Positions 36,370 through 48,290 are shown, counted from the first letter of the stretch. The stretch: 64,000 nt of DNA from Anoplolepis gracilipes (GCF_047496725.1 NC_132977.1:281001-345000), one strand, 5' to 3'. The notes: generated from the sequence alone by a model not told the origin. Numbers and translations are program-made.

Positions 36370-36900
36370 CATCGTTTACCGGGTTGAAAAAACGAGTGAC
36401 GATAATTAAGAAGCGGTCAATTTCCGTCGTCGTCTATTGTGGCAGAAACCCGGACGAACGACTATTGCCTAGCACAGTATGCGCAATATCGGTCGTCGTT
36501 GGCTTAATGCGCTCATTAATAATCGTCTCGCTCTTGTTTTTCCATTTGTGCTGCGCAGGTATAACGGTTTTACGGGAAAGTATGGCCCGTTTTTCACGAT
36601 GAAACTTCCGCCGGTCTGTCCTCCTCATTTGCATTTTCTCTGGATGGCAGACGAGTTCGTACTTTCGTCACTCGCCATCTCGTAATTTCCATCTCATTTC
36701 GCCGACCGTTTAAATGTCACCCCCCCCCCCTCGTCTCCCCGTATACACCCTCCACAGTCCATGGGGATAAATGTGACAGATAAGACGAACAACGGACGTT
36801 GCATGACTGATTTGGATTCCTGTACGCGTTAAATTAATTCTCGTCGCAACATGGACGGGAATCATCCCTCGAGAAAGGAAGATACACCTTCTTTTATATT
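36370..36900. other. GC-elevated island with Oct-like site
   Basis: Includes CTCATTTGCATTTT near 36626, which contains the octamer ATTTGCAT bound by POU proteins, and an 11-base C-run at 36720-36730. Open frames exist on both strands. The exon candidate at 36559 lies inside. Confidence 0.3.
36559..36685 (+). CDS. Candidate terminal coding exon (weak)
   Basis: An excellent acceptor, TTTTTCCATTTGTGCTGCGCAG, ends at 36558 with a pyrimidine-rich run before it. The following frame reads YNGFTGKYGPFFTMKLPPVC and continues 41 codons to a TAA at 36683-36685. The peptide is aromatic and proline-rich and not repeat-driven. No AATAAA follows closely, and a 66-codon frame overlaps on the minus strand (36634-36434, starting MQMRRTDRRKFHREKRA). 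Either strand could be the coding one, or neither. Confidence 0.22.
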
Positions 36901-38050
36901 AAAAAAAAAAAAAATTACGATCCCCTTGTAGAATATATAATATCACCGAAAGAATAGGGTACTTTATATTTTTACTAAACATATTAAGTATGTACGTCAA
37001 AGCCTCACAAAATTTAATTTAATTTAATTTAATAACAGATTTTTTTTTTTTTTTTTTTTTTTACGAATAGACCATTAATCATCACGTTTTCAATTTGCTC
37101 CGTGTATTTTTTCTCGAAACATCAATCATTCTCAGCATAGAATTATTAGTTCAATTAATTGACTTCATGATTAAAGATTTGTAAACATACCAAGGGTATT
37201 TCATTAAAGTAATAATCATTTATAACAATAGTTATTTATAGCAACAAATACTTGCACAGTATATTTATTCAAAATAAAAAGTAAAATAACAGAGAATTTT
37301 TAAATTACCATTCGATATATTTTAAAGCAATAATTATTTTTTTAATGATTCGTACATTTCTTACACATACATATGTATTATATTTTTGTATTCAAACATC
37401 TCGCATTGCGATTAACAACAATAATCAAGTGATTAATAATCAACTTCTTTATGCACTGCACAAGACATTCGGTGTTCATATTATGAATTTTATAATATAA
37501 TATATATTATAATTTATATAATTATGTGTAATATATTATAATTAACGCGAAGTATTTTATAATGGCGAGACAAACTGACGGCGCTCGGTGTTCGTTTTTT
37601 GCATATCTATATTTATATCATTTTTGTTAAGGAAATAATTTAGTATAATATAAAATAAATTATAAATTATACATATCACATATAATATAAAATTGTTTAC
37701 TATAATTCTCCTCCCGGTTACAAGTACAAGTTGGTGAGAGGACTTATAATTAGTATCTAAAGGTTTATTTTGAAGGAGAAGTTAAGCCTGAAACATAGTC
37801 AATAATTTGTTAAATGACTCATATGTGGTAAGCGCATTTGATTGAATAGTGCGTTCATTTGTCATGTGTCGTGTCATAAATGATTCGTCGCGTCTTAATT
37901 AGTTCGAGAGTGTCGTGCAAAATGTCGCACATCCAAGTTTGAAAGTACTGTGTCCCGAGTTAGTTTTTACAACATGTCATGAATAATTCTTCTTAAATAA
38001 TTCGAAAGCACAGTGTAAAATTTTTATATGTTTATTTTCAATATGTTACA
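36690..38050. other. AT-rich stretch, no recognised gene
   Basis: Contains (AATTT)n-like repeats at 37013-37033 and a 23-base T-run at 37040-37062. A donor-like GTG/GTAAGC at 37828 could end an exon upstream of 38052 but has no clear acceptor. Confidence 0.5.
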
Positions 38051-38051
38051 G

Positions 38052-38202
38052 ATGATTCGCACAATAATTGTTAACTACATTGTCGCAAATAAACGCAATG
38101 TTCAAGTGCAACAAAACTGCAAGAAGGACAATCTGAAATGAAAGGGGAAAATGGAAGCCTAACAATTTGAGAGACATCGGGCGACGGCGGAACAATTTTG
38201 AA
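38052..38202 (+). other. Strong-splice-site exon, probably untranslated
   Basis: Acceptor TTATTTTCAATATGTTACAG ends at 38051 and donor GAA/GTAAGTAA begins at 38203; both are near consensus. The 151 bases start ATGATTCGC and are open for 29 codons, then stop; the other two frames stop sooner. The best reading is an lncRNA exon, or a 5' untranslated exon with a small upstream ORF. On the minus strand the same DNA encodes a 43-codon frame (ATG 38177 to 38046) with a hydrophobic stretch, FQIVLLAVLLHLNIAFIC, which could be a small membrane or secreted peptide. The two readings compete. Confidence 0.35.
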
Positions 38203-39940
38203 GTAAGTAATTTATTATTTATATGTATATTAATATAAAGTATAATTATGCACATATATTCTTATTTACTTATTTCATTTATTTGTACGAGTTAATCAAG
38301 AATTAAAAAAAAAACTTTTACATTTTACAAGAGAGTTTATATTTAATATTTTTTTAGGAATATAATTTGTCCAAAAATTATATATAATTATTCTATTATT
38401 AATATCTTTGTTTATTATTGTGTCCATTGTATTTTATATTTGATACAATATTTATTTATATTTGACAATAATTTCTTAAAATATTAATTACCTATATGTT
38501 AAACATTGCTGTAATTGAAATTGTATATTTGTTCGTTACATATCAATGTAATTAACTCTGCTATTGCGCATCAAACTTTTATTTTTGCTAAAAACAAACG
38601 CTAAGTATATATAACTATCATTTATATATCTTAATTTTTCATTTTTTAACTACTATTTTTTTGTATGTGGGTTCTTTTTGTGTATTTTGCGGCTTTTTAT
38701 TTATTTATTAGTTATCATATTTTCAATTTTTTGACAATAAAGATTTTTAATAGCACTATATTCTATAAATCTGTCACAGGAAAATCTGTTTAAAATTAAA
38801 TAAGATTTTGCGATCTCTCTATATAAAAAATTAATAGTTTCTATATCTATATATTAATAGTATCTATATAAAAGATTACTAAAGTTCTTTCTTGTGAATC
38901 GATATATTCTGGAAACTGCTTTCGAACTTTCTTTATTAATTATTCCATGCAAGATTAAATAGCGAATAATATGTACCAAAGCGACTAACAATAAGAAAAA
39001 TGGAATATTGACACATGATCGTAAAGATCATCTTGTTGATTTTGAGCGAGCTTGACGACGTACATGAATATATACTTTAAAGATAATGAAATTTATTTTG
39101 CATCAAAGTGCATTGTACTTTACGGATATTATATTAATTTTCTGAAAGTAATATATCTTTTGTTTTTTTTAAATAAAGTTTTTTTTTGCAGAGGAAACTT
39201 AGATATATGATTCTGTAGAAAGCTATTCTATTTATAACGATGTTGATGATAATTTCAATTTTAACAGATTGTTGTTTACTTTTTTTACTCTGTAGATAAA
39301 CGTTGTGCTTTTGTTTGCTTTAAAACTACGGTTGTATAACGATTTGAAAATTATCGGTTTTCAATAACTTGGTATCCATTTTTCAAATTGATTATTATTG
39401 AAAACAATAATAATGGCACTGAACATACATACAATCACTTTGCATATGTGATTATATACGTATATATAAATTTTATCGCTTTTTCAAATAAAAAAATACA
39501 TTATTAAATATTATAAATGGTCAAAATTTATAGATATTAACTCGAAAAATAAAATTCAATATTGTCCAGATATTTTCGAAATATTCTAGTTGTTACGTCA
39601 ATCATAAGTCCTTGTTTGCACAAAATCAGTAAACTGATATAAATTTTTCATATTTTTTTCTATTCATGTAGTTTAAAAAAAATTTTTCTACTAAAAATAA
39701 AAAAGATAAAAAAAATGCAGAAAAAAAATTTACAGAAAAATGAAAATTATTAAAAATATTATTAAAAATAATGTTTTTAATAATATATAATATACAAAAC
39801 ATAATATATATATATATAATAATTAAAAGTAATAATTATATGGCATATAAATTATATATATATATAAATACATTTAATAAAAAGACATTATTAAATTTAA
39901 TTGCGGTTCAATCTCCGTAAAAAACTCGACCTCTCGGCAA
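38203..39940. other. AT-rich stretch, no recognised gene
   Basis: Includes a perfect stem-loop ATTATTATTG-AAAA-CAATAATAAT at 39391-39414. No open frame of note. Confidence 0.55.
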
Positions 39941-40200
39941 TCATTATACCGTTCTGAGAATGCATTATGCGCATGAAAGGACGCACTTCCGCCTTGGTTT
40001 CAGCTTTCTCAAAGTATGTTGACCTCGCTTTGGACCAAGCAGGGCCGCTTTACTCTCTCATGTTGGCAACCAAATCAATTTTAGCTTTCCTGACAAAGAG
40101 AGTCAGATACAGCTCAGTTTTCTATTGACTGACCTGTAACGTATAAAGGTTTAATATTCTGTCAGTTTCCCTCGGTACAAGTATAATCCTATCTTGTGTA
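39941..40200. other. GC-elevated island, possible regulatory block
   Basis: Carries a TGACCTCGCTTTGGAC word (nuclear-receptor half-site like) and a TATAAAGG at 40142-40149. A TCAGTTT initiator follows, but only 22 bases later, too close for a canonical TATA-initiator pair. No ORF. Confidence 0.22.
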
Positions 40201-40463
40201 ATCCTATACGCGATTAATATTTCTTATAAATTTTTTTTAACTTTCTCTTATTCTTTTCCTTCGAGATTTTTTTCTGTATTAAAATATCTATTTTTAACGC
40301 AATTTTTCCAATCGTATATTTTCAATATCCGTATATTTGTACGGTTTGATCTAAATTGATATCATTTATTGTCATCGGATGAAATCGATATTGATATCGC
40401 GATCGTAAATAGGAATAGAAGGAAACTTCGGAAATAAATTGCAAAGTTGCGTGGTCGAGTTGG

Positions 40464-40975
40464 AAGCGATGAAAAAGTTGTAATAGCCAAATCGATGATG
40501 CATTTGAAATGTGCAATGCTTGGTCATCATATCGCTATCTGCATTATATGAAACAAAAAATAAGTAAAATATTATCTTGTTTCAATTTTTATTGTACAAG
40601 AAGATTCATATCGATATTGTAGAATGTCATAAATCTTTGTCAAAATTTTCTTTAGTAATAAATATATAATTATTATATAAACATTATATATACATATTAT
40701 AAAAAAAATATTTCTTAGAAATATATTTTTAAAAATTATTCGAAAAAGCAAGCAAATTTTCTTGAAATAAATTTTATAAAAGAGTTTATATTGTTATATT
40801 AAAATAATTTTTTGGAAAATAATATCGATATGAATCTTCTTGTACAATAAAAATTGAAACAAGATAATATTTTACTTATTTTTTGTTTCATATAATGCAG
40901 ATAGCGATATGATGACCAAGCATTGCACATTTCAAATGCATCATCGATTTGGCTATTACAACTTTTTCATCGCTT
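40464..40975. repeat. Perfect 155 bp inverted repeat, 202 bp spacer
   Basis: The left arm (40464-40618, starting AAGCGATGAAAAAGTTGTAA) and right arm (40821-40975, ending TTACAACTTTTTCATCGCTT) are exact reverse complements over all 155 bases by direct comparison. The spacer is AT-rich and not palindromic. Sequence outside the arms is not complementary. A transcript would fold into a long double-stranded stem, a substrate for Dicer and thus a possible hairpin-RNA locus. The absence of any mismatch means a very recent inverted duplication, gene conversion between arms, or an assembly artefact. Confidence 0.93.
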
Positions 40976-42885
40976 GAATAAAATAATTAAAAATTTCAAG
41001 AAAAAATAGTATATAGGTGACAATTTGGGACTTAATAGTGTATATATATATATACACAGATGCGCTATTTATTATGATTGAAAGTAAATACATGAACAGG
41101 CCATTTAAGACGCATTTATAATATTATAATATTTGCACTTTTTACGCTTTTCTCCTCTGAAGCCTATCGCTCCATAGCTTACACATGCATGCTCTTATTT
41201 GATGCTCATAATATTATCCTAATTACATCACAGTTTACACAAGTACGCGCAATTGTATTATACAGAATTTATGATAAACGGATTATTCTTGCAATCCTCT
41301 CCATTTTGATTTATTCAACCGACAATTGCTTGATCTCGATGATGAAAGCAACATGACGGTATGTACTGTTGATGACTGGAACTTCTGAAAAATAAAAACA
41401 GAAATTTTATCCCATAAGTAAAATGTAATATAAAATCGATGATGGAGAATAGAGAAATGGCAGATTTATTTTATCAATGCTATATATACATAATAAATAT
41501 TTTTTTATGTTATTTGTATTTATATAGAATTTCTCTAAAGAAATTTTAATCTTATTATTAGTACTTTAATAATCAAAAGATATAAGTTAATTCACAAAAT
41601 ATGGAGAGAAATATTTTAGTTAATATAATAAATTAAATTAATAAGTAAAAAATAGCATTTTTGCACATTAAAGAACAGAGTACATTTTAAAAATATTTTA
41701 TTATTAATTTTTTACACGAGTGTATGTACATATTTCTCAGTCAGACATATTTTCCACAGTTCCGGAAAAAATTTACTCTACTAAAGTATAATGCGACATA
41801 CTTTACGTAATATCTCGCACCATTTATTATTTTAATATTTATTATTTTAATATAAAAACTTATATTTAATTTAATAAAAAAATTTTATATTTTTTATCAT
41901 TTTTTAATAAAATTTTTTTCATAAATAACAAAATTCGTTTAAGATAAAAAGTTCAAAAGGGGCTGACAATAAGCGAATAATAAAGTTGAAATAATAATAT
42001 TAAAATAAGAATAATAAAATTAAAGTAATAAGTATTGAATCATTGTGATATTGATCGTAACTTTGAACTCTATCATTCTATGATATTTTTGCACTTTGGA
42101 AGATTATCTCTCGTAAAGTTTAAAAACTAAATATGATCAAAAAATATGTCCGTAAAGTAAATTTTCGTCTGCGTAAATTTCCTTTCTGCGCCATGGGAAT
42201 TATGTCCGACTATCTAATATGTACACTTGTAGGAAAAATTAAGTATTCCTACGTCAGAATAAAACTATGACATTGATTAATCGATAAGCGGCGCAGCTGC
42301 GTTTAGCCCCTTTGCTTATGAGAAGTTTGATCGAGGCGAGCAGAGGTAATGTGCTGAATATTAACGTGCATCGATTTTGTTCTCTCTGTTCATAGAAGAA
42401 ATGCATTTTATGCGCGACTTGCAATCTACATCGTTAATGCATTTTATTACACGCAAAATAACAAAAATTGCAAACACGAGAAAGCTCATTAGAATTAATT
42501 AAACGTAGCTATCTTGATTGCTCGATTCTTTCAAAATATTCTGCTTTATTCCTGTCATTATTTAGTTTTATCAACTCCATTACCTTTAAATCAATATTAT
42601 ACTTTTAACAACCTTCTACATATATAATTCCGGAAAAAATACTGAATTATTAATCATAATTTAATTAAATTTATAATATAATGTTAGTGATTTATGATGA
42701 ATAAGAAAGATGGTTCTAAATCCAGACTAGAATAAACTCATAATTTATAAAATCTATCTTGGAAATGATTTTAAAATAAATTCTACGAAAAGCTTTGCCT
42801 GTTTTTGCTTTATATTTTTCGTAAAAATATTTCTGAAAGGCGAATATGGTAATGACATAGTATTGTATAGTAATGATGGTACAAT
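40976..42885. other. AT-rich stretch, no recognised gene
   Basis: A slightly GC-richer part at 42200-42420 has a donor-like CAGAG/GTAATG but no open frame. The rest is homopolymer-rich. Confidence 0.5.
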
Positions 42886-42982
42886 CCTATCAAAGGATCA
42901 AGACAAACAAAGGATAATCTCAAAGGAGGAATCAAAATAGTGCAATCCTATACGACAAGTCCTTTCGTCCTTTGAGATAGGC
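42886..42982. promoter_or_regulatory. Cluster of TCF/HMG-like sites
   Basis: CTATCAAAGG (42887), AACAAAGG (42906), TCTCAAAGGA (42919), AATCAAAATA (42930) and inverted CCTTTGAGAT (42969) share the CAAAG core recognised by TCF/Pangolin and Sox proteins. The flanks are partly palindromic. They lie just upstream of the exon candidate at 43004. Confidence 0.28.
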
Positions 42983-43003
42983 AAAGCAGAGAAAGCATTA
43001 CAG

Positions 43004-43113
43004 GTGACGACATGACGTCATTGAAGTCGACGGTTCCTTTGGAAATGCATAACGCTAAGCGTAGGTGGACATATGTCGTTGTTCATGTCGTCGATTGCAA
43101 TACGATCGGCGAC
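43004..43113 (+). CDS. Candidate 110 bp coding exon (weak)
   Basis: Acceptor GCATTACAG ends at 43003; donor GAC/GTGAGTGC begins at 43114. One frame is open across the 110 bases, reading DDMTSLKSTVPLEMHNAKRR then a TYVVVHVVDC stretch; the other two have stops at once. A CRE word TGACGTCA lies at 43013-43020. The acceptor's pyrimidine tract is interrupted by a purine run, and a 60-codon minus-strand frame (43200-43018) and an 89-codon plus-strand frame (43065-43334) overlap, so the block may simply be poor in stops. Confidence 0.22.
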
Positions 43114-43334
43114 GTGAGTGCAGTGTAATTTCTCAGATGTTAGTATTTCTGTACGAAACGACGACGGTTGACTTGCCATCGTGCATTCGTGCATTACCAT
43201 TTCGCTTGATCGTCATTCCTACAACGCAAAACTGCCGTGTTGTTGACAGTTTATTGAGTGCTCCTCATTTTTCAATCTCCCGAAACGTTCCATACGCGCC
43301 ATTTTGCGAACGTTTATCATCTACCTCGAGATAA

Positions 43335-43750
43335 AATCCGAGATTTATAAAAATCGAAATTGGTTTGCTTCAGTTATTTAAACAATTCGTTGAATTACGG
43401 ACGAGAGATAAATGCTATTTTAAAACATTTAACTCTTTATTATATTATTATGTATAAATAACAGAGAAATTTATATTTTAACAAAATTTATTCAATTAAA
43501 TGTAGCCTGGAGACTGTAGATAATAGGAATATGGTTTTCTCATTTCTCATTTCTTGGAGAAGAGAATTAATTTTATCACTAAAGCATTTAATTTTTCATT
43601 TCTCAGATTTTTTTTACAAATAATACTTAAAAGATATCTTCATCTGAAGGAATACTTACACATCTGATGGAATGCTTGTGTTCAGTATATATGTAGAAAG
43701 GTCAATATGCACATGTTGTGTTGCACCTCAGCGTCAATCAGTAAATGTAA
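43335..43750. other. AT-rich stretch, no recognised gene
   Basis: A minus-strand donor-like ATGT/GTAAGTATT at about 43657 lies 3' of the frame at 43954-43754, beyond its stop codon. A second ACTTACACATCTGATGGAAT-like word makes a small local repeat near 43630-43675. Confidence 0.45.
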
Positions 43751-43753
43751 CTG

Positions 43754-43954
43754 TCAATATGCAGAATTTATTGAACGTATTGTTTGATTATCGAATTCGT
43801 CAAAAATAAATAAATGATCGACACCTAGACTTTTAATTGTAGATTGTTGATTTTGAAATTCAAGTAATTCCGCCGTATGTTTACACAATATTTTGTGTAA
43901 GATGTTTATGTAATCTAAACATTCATTATATTTAGTTGTATCGACATCTGACAT
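43754..43954 (-). CDS. Unrecognised 66-codon frame, partly duplicated next door
   Basis: ATG at 43954, TGA at 43754-43756. The predicted product begins MSDVDTTKYNECLDYINILH and has CKHTAELLEFQNQQSTIK in the middle. Its varied, amphipathic composition is unlike other AT-rich frames here. An acceptor-like tract (TTTTTTTTTATAATTTCC...GTCAG) ends just inside its first codons, so it may be an internal exon instead of a start. Sequence similar to its 5' part recurs at about 44108-44320, where the equivalent frame stops after eight codons. No family is recognised. Confidence 0.28.
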   Translation of the reverse strand: MSDVDTTKYNECLDYINILHKILCKHTAELLEFQNQQSTIKSLGVDHLFIFDEFDNQTIRSINSAY

Positions 43955-43990
43955 TTGGAAATTATAAAAAAAAATTATAAATCGTGTTTA

Positions 43991-44048
<58 letters not shown>

Positions 44049-44320
44049 ATTTTTTTAACTTAGTTGAAAAATTTATATTACTTTAATAACATTTTCATAA
44101 ATGAGGATATGCCGTGGCATTATACAATATTTATATAAGATGTTATGTCTCCAAACATTCGTTATTTAGTTGCATCAACATCTGACATTTAACAAATATA
44201 GGAAGAAAATTATAAATTATATTTATCTTACTTTGCAATTCTTTCAGTTTATAATTTGAAAAATTTGCGCCATTTTATATAGTAGCGTAAATAAAGATAT
44301 GGAAATGCTATCTAAATGAT
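43870..44320. repeat. Diverged tandem duplication, about 238 bp period
   Basis: Unit 1 (about 43870-44107) and unit 2 (about 44108-44320) share TAAGATGTTTATG/TAAGATGTTATG, TTAGTTG-ATC-ACATCTGACATTT and GAAAAATTT words in the same order. Unit 1 gained a (CT)n array (43996-44044) where unit 2 has TTACTTTGCAATTCTTTC. Confidence 0.7.
43996..44044. repeat. (CT)n microsatellite
   Basis: About 24 CT units inside the first unit of the tandem duplication, a strand-asymmetric array. Confidence 0.95.
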
Positions 44321-46860
44321 GCAAAATAATTAAACTATTTAATGAAATTATTCAAATTATGAAATTATTTAAATTATAAAATATGTAATATTATTTAAAT
44401 TATAAAATATGTAATAAAATTACATATTTTAGAAGCAACCTGGCTACAATATTAATTTTAGTTTGAAAGTAAAGTTTGAAGTAAAGTCGGTTTAGATGCT
44501 GGACTTGTTAAGTATTTTTAGAAACCAAGAATGGTTGTTGTAAAATTGTTTCTCGCGAATCGATCTTTACTGTGGCACATGTATTTCTTTCTCATACCTT
44601 GAAAATTGGAAATATTATGGAAGTAACCGATACTTCATTTAAGTTTATGCACTTTAATGCACTTATTCGAATTTCTATATTAGTTACGATAATTATTATC
44701 GACAATAATATCCGTTTGTGTGTATGTAATCTTTCAATAATTGTTTATGCCAATAATTATAAGTTGTAATTCAAATATGACGTAATTCTGCAATTATTCA
44801 CCGCATTGTTTGCGCTTATATACCTATATATCTATATTTGGAAAGTTAGATTTGTGTGATATACATAAAATCATTTTAAATATAATATATAATTAGAGAG
44901 AAATATATAAATATTTGAAAGATTTTAATACTTGTGTATATCACAACAGTTTAGATTCTTGAAATTCTTGATCATTAAGATTGTCCGCGAATACGGATTC
45001 TAAATATTTACGGGATATATAGAAGATTGTTTGTGTATCTTGAACACAGATTGGTTTGAATCTTTATCAAAACACGGGAAGAGATACGCGGAAAGTTCAT
45101 AAGATTTGTGGGGAAAAAAATTTGATTGCCGCAGAGCTGCATTCATTCGTCGGGTACTGAAATACGACTTCCTTGTAGTTATTCATGGTTAAATCCGTAG
45201 CACTATTTCAAGAGCATTTCAAATGCATGCGCTCGATCTCAAAATAAAGTGATAAAATAACGTTAAAACCTGCCAGTTTTTCGCACCGAGCATTGTTATC
45301 GACGAATTAAAACTCGCTTTTAACGAGACTACGATCACAGAACGTTCAACGATTAATTGCAACTATCAATTAAACATCCTTCACGATATATAAAGTACAT
45401 CGAAACACTGATTCATTTAAATATTTGCTGAACATTTATTCGAAATATTATATCGCACGTTGTTTCAACGTGTATTTCATCTACAACTTCTTGGTCATTT
45501 TGTATGCGCGATGCACTCGTGATTCGTTTGTGTTCAACGTACATCAGCAAAGAGACTTAGTAATATAGGATAAGTGTGTAATATTGTATGTAGAGTATGC
45601 TTGCTTTTAATGTGCTCGCTTACAAAGTGAATTGCATTTGTTATACAATGTAAATAAAAAAAAAAATTGTTGTTGAAAGGCAGAGCGCTTCAGCGTGCCG
45701 TTTCTTTAATGTTTCATGAATATTCATGAATTCTTTTGTTAGTACCCGAGAAAAAATGGACTTAGTAACTATATAAGATTATATTTGGCCATATATATAT
45801 ATATATTCCTGTTCTCTTGGATATTTATATTTCATTAATTCATTTTGTAGCAGCATATTGATTTAGATCAGGCATAGCCATGGAGTACGCGAGGAGAATG
45901 TATCCCTTCTTCGCACGGTGATTATTATAATATAATTTTATGTATACGCTCTTAATTGTACGCGTTAATAGTATATATGATTTTATATATGCATTTAATT
46001 TAATTTTATGGATGTTTTTTAATTAATGTAAATTGGCAACTAATTAAGTGAGATTGAATCTATATGCATTTAATTAAAAAATATTTAATTGAACTATTCT
46101 GTAACTATCCTGCTCGTGTTATAGTAGTAATTTTTGGAAGATTTTATAAATAACTTTATGACACTGACATACTTTTTTTCTCGAAAATATTTTACTACAT
46201 TATTATTTTATATCTACATGTGACAAATAAATTTTTTATCTATCAGTTTTTCTTGATAAATATTTTTTATTAGCTCTAATTTTTTCGATAAAAATATTGA
46301 TAAAAATTATATTGAAAAAGCGAGATGCCAAACCCTGAAAACATTTTTTTTTAATTTATATATTTCAGCGATTTTAGTATTATGTTTTTCTCATGGTACG
46401 TAAATTTTCTCTTTTATTATATTTATTCTTGACATTATAAAATTAAATTAAATTATTATTTCTGTTTTAATGTTTGATTAGTATAAATGTAATATATTTG
46501 TTATTACACAAAAAATTTATTTAAAATTATCTTTTTCAGATCTTGTGTTCTGTATTTCATGTATACAATAAATAAACGATGAAAAACAAAGTATGATTAA
46601 AACAGGGTAAAACGATAAGAAATGATTGTTTGAAAACATGTGACAATACTCTAAACAAAAAATATTTTTTACTGTTTTCGCGATAGTATAGATACTAGTA
46701 ATATAAACAGTTATTCTTATCTGTAAGAATATATGACCTTTTTATCTTGATACTTGTTGTCGAAACGGGGAGGTATCACTTCAACATTCTAGTACGTCAA
46801 ATCTGTTATTTCTGATTTTTGTCAGATGGTGCTAAGTCGCTTCGTCATTTGTTCGATACT
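44321..46860. other. AT-rich stretch, no recognised gene
   Basis: The perfect palindrome TTCATGAATATTCATGAA lies at 45713-45730. A GC-richer patch at 45080-45560 shows no ORF. The 65-codon plus-strand frame at 44572-44769 is isoleucine-rich and unconvincing. Confidence 0.5.
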
Positions 46861-46925
46861 CGGTATTGAGATATAAAAGGAATAAATAAATAACGAAGAC
46901 CAATCGTATTCACGAACAGTTCATT
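46861..46925 (+). promoter_or_regulatory. Possible TATA promoter
   Basis: A consensus TATAAAAGG lies at 46872-46880, preceded by a mixed-composition block (46750-46865). A possible start region TATTCACGAACAGTTC follows 35-45 bases downstream. No ORF follows, so any product would be non-coding or spliced. Confidence 0.2.
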
Positions 46926-47844
46926 GTCATTTTTTATACTAATTAAAGTTATAAAATTTTTGAGTATAATCAGTATAATCGATGTAATATTAGAAAGAAA
47001 AAGAATATATACGTATTATAATTGATTTAACGTAAAATATAATTCTGAGAATAAAAGAATTAAAAATATGAATAAATTTTCTAATCTTGTCTTTTCGAAA
47101 ATTATAAAATGTGTAGAATTTTATTATTATACAAATCGAGAAAGGGTGATTATATACATCTTACGTTAAATTAAACATTCTTGGAGAATTGCAATCTCTC
47201 TCTTTCTATGCAAAAAAAAAAGATCAAAGATACATTGAGAAAGAATTGTTAAAATTTTAACAGTGCAGTGCGCTCGCGAAATTTCTATATAAATAGCGTG
47301 AATTAATTAACTAACGTTAATGTCACAATTAAGCAAAAACTGCGTATCCTCGGTATATTTTATTAATATTCTCAAAAGACTACTGTGTCAAGTGCATCAC
47401 TGGAATCACTCCTCTTTTCATATGCAAATGACAGTATCTCGGGAGATTATTACGTCGCACGATTAAGGACGACACTTTAAATCACTATTTTTATTCTTAC
47501 ACGGGATGCACCATTAAATCTGGTCTATTCTATTTAAAAACATCCAATCCAATTGTTTTTCTCTTGTCGCTCGAGTGTTCTTGCATAATTTACATATCTT
47601 GACAGGGATAATTAGGATATACGAAAAAATTCGCGATATCGCAAATCCGCTACGAGTTCTATAATTTTTTATGTTCTCGTAGATTACCTGCGCGAGAGCT
47701 TCGTTGCGCTTTCATTAAAGAATCACGAGAGAGATGACATAGCGGTTTGCAAACAAGAAATTACTGTAAATATTTCATTCAAATTTTGCAATGTAAAATC
47801 TAAATATATATTTGCACTTTTTCGATAAAATAGAGAGAAGAATC

Positions 47845-47890
<46 letters not shown>

Positions 47891-48290
47891 TTATCTGGTT
47901 ATTTATTTATAATGCTGAAATATATTGGCATCGTTATTTTATTTCCTGATTAATCATAATTGACTTTAATTGCGGTAGCTAAATTCGGATAGTTATGATA
48001 ATGCGATCAGTTTAATCATAACAATTAGACGCGGTGGAATAATATTAATATATATTAATAGATTGATAAATAAAATATACGTGTACGTGCATGTGTGCGT
48101 GAACTTTATTTGATTATCAATACAAACACATGTACAATATTCTTTTTTAAATAATGATATCTTGCACAGATACAATTATCGACAATTTCTTCATGAGAAT
48201 TACAACATGATACTTGTAACAATAGCTCCTGGAAAAATATTGAAGAATTAACTGTATCGAACAAAGAGTTTTTCTCTTCTCGCAAGACCG
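46926..48290. other. AT-rich stretch, no recognised gene
   Basis: (TA)n at 47849-47887. A minus-strand donor-like CGCGCAG/GTAATC at 47687 lies in a GC-richer patch (47390-47760) without an open frame. Confidence 0.5.
47849..47887. repeat. (TA)n microsatellite
   Basis: About 19 TA units. Confidence 0.95.

Larger units (their letters stand above)
35117..36370. other. AT-rich stretch with pyrimidine arrays
   Basis: No gene. CT/CTTT tract at 35538-35600 and a compound CT then CA tract at 36281-36342. Confidence 0.6.

Noticed and set aside
39900..39920. GGTTCAATCTCC resembling a tRNA B-box.
   Set aside because: No A-box or cloverleaf could be formed upstream.
40142..40166. TATAAAGG followed by TCAGTTT as a core promoter.
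   Set aside because: The spacing of about 22 bases is shorter than the usual 28-34 between a TATA box and an initiator, so it was only noted under the GC-elevated block.
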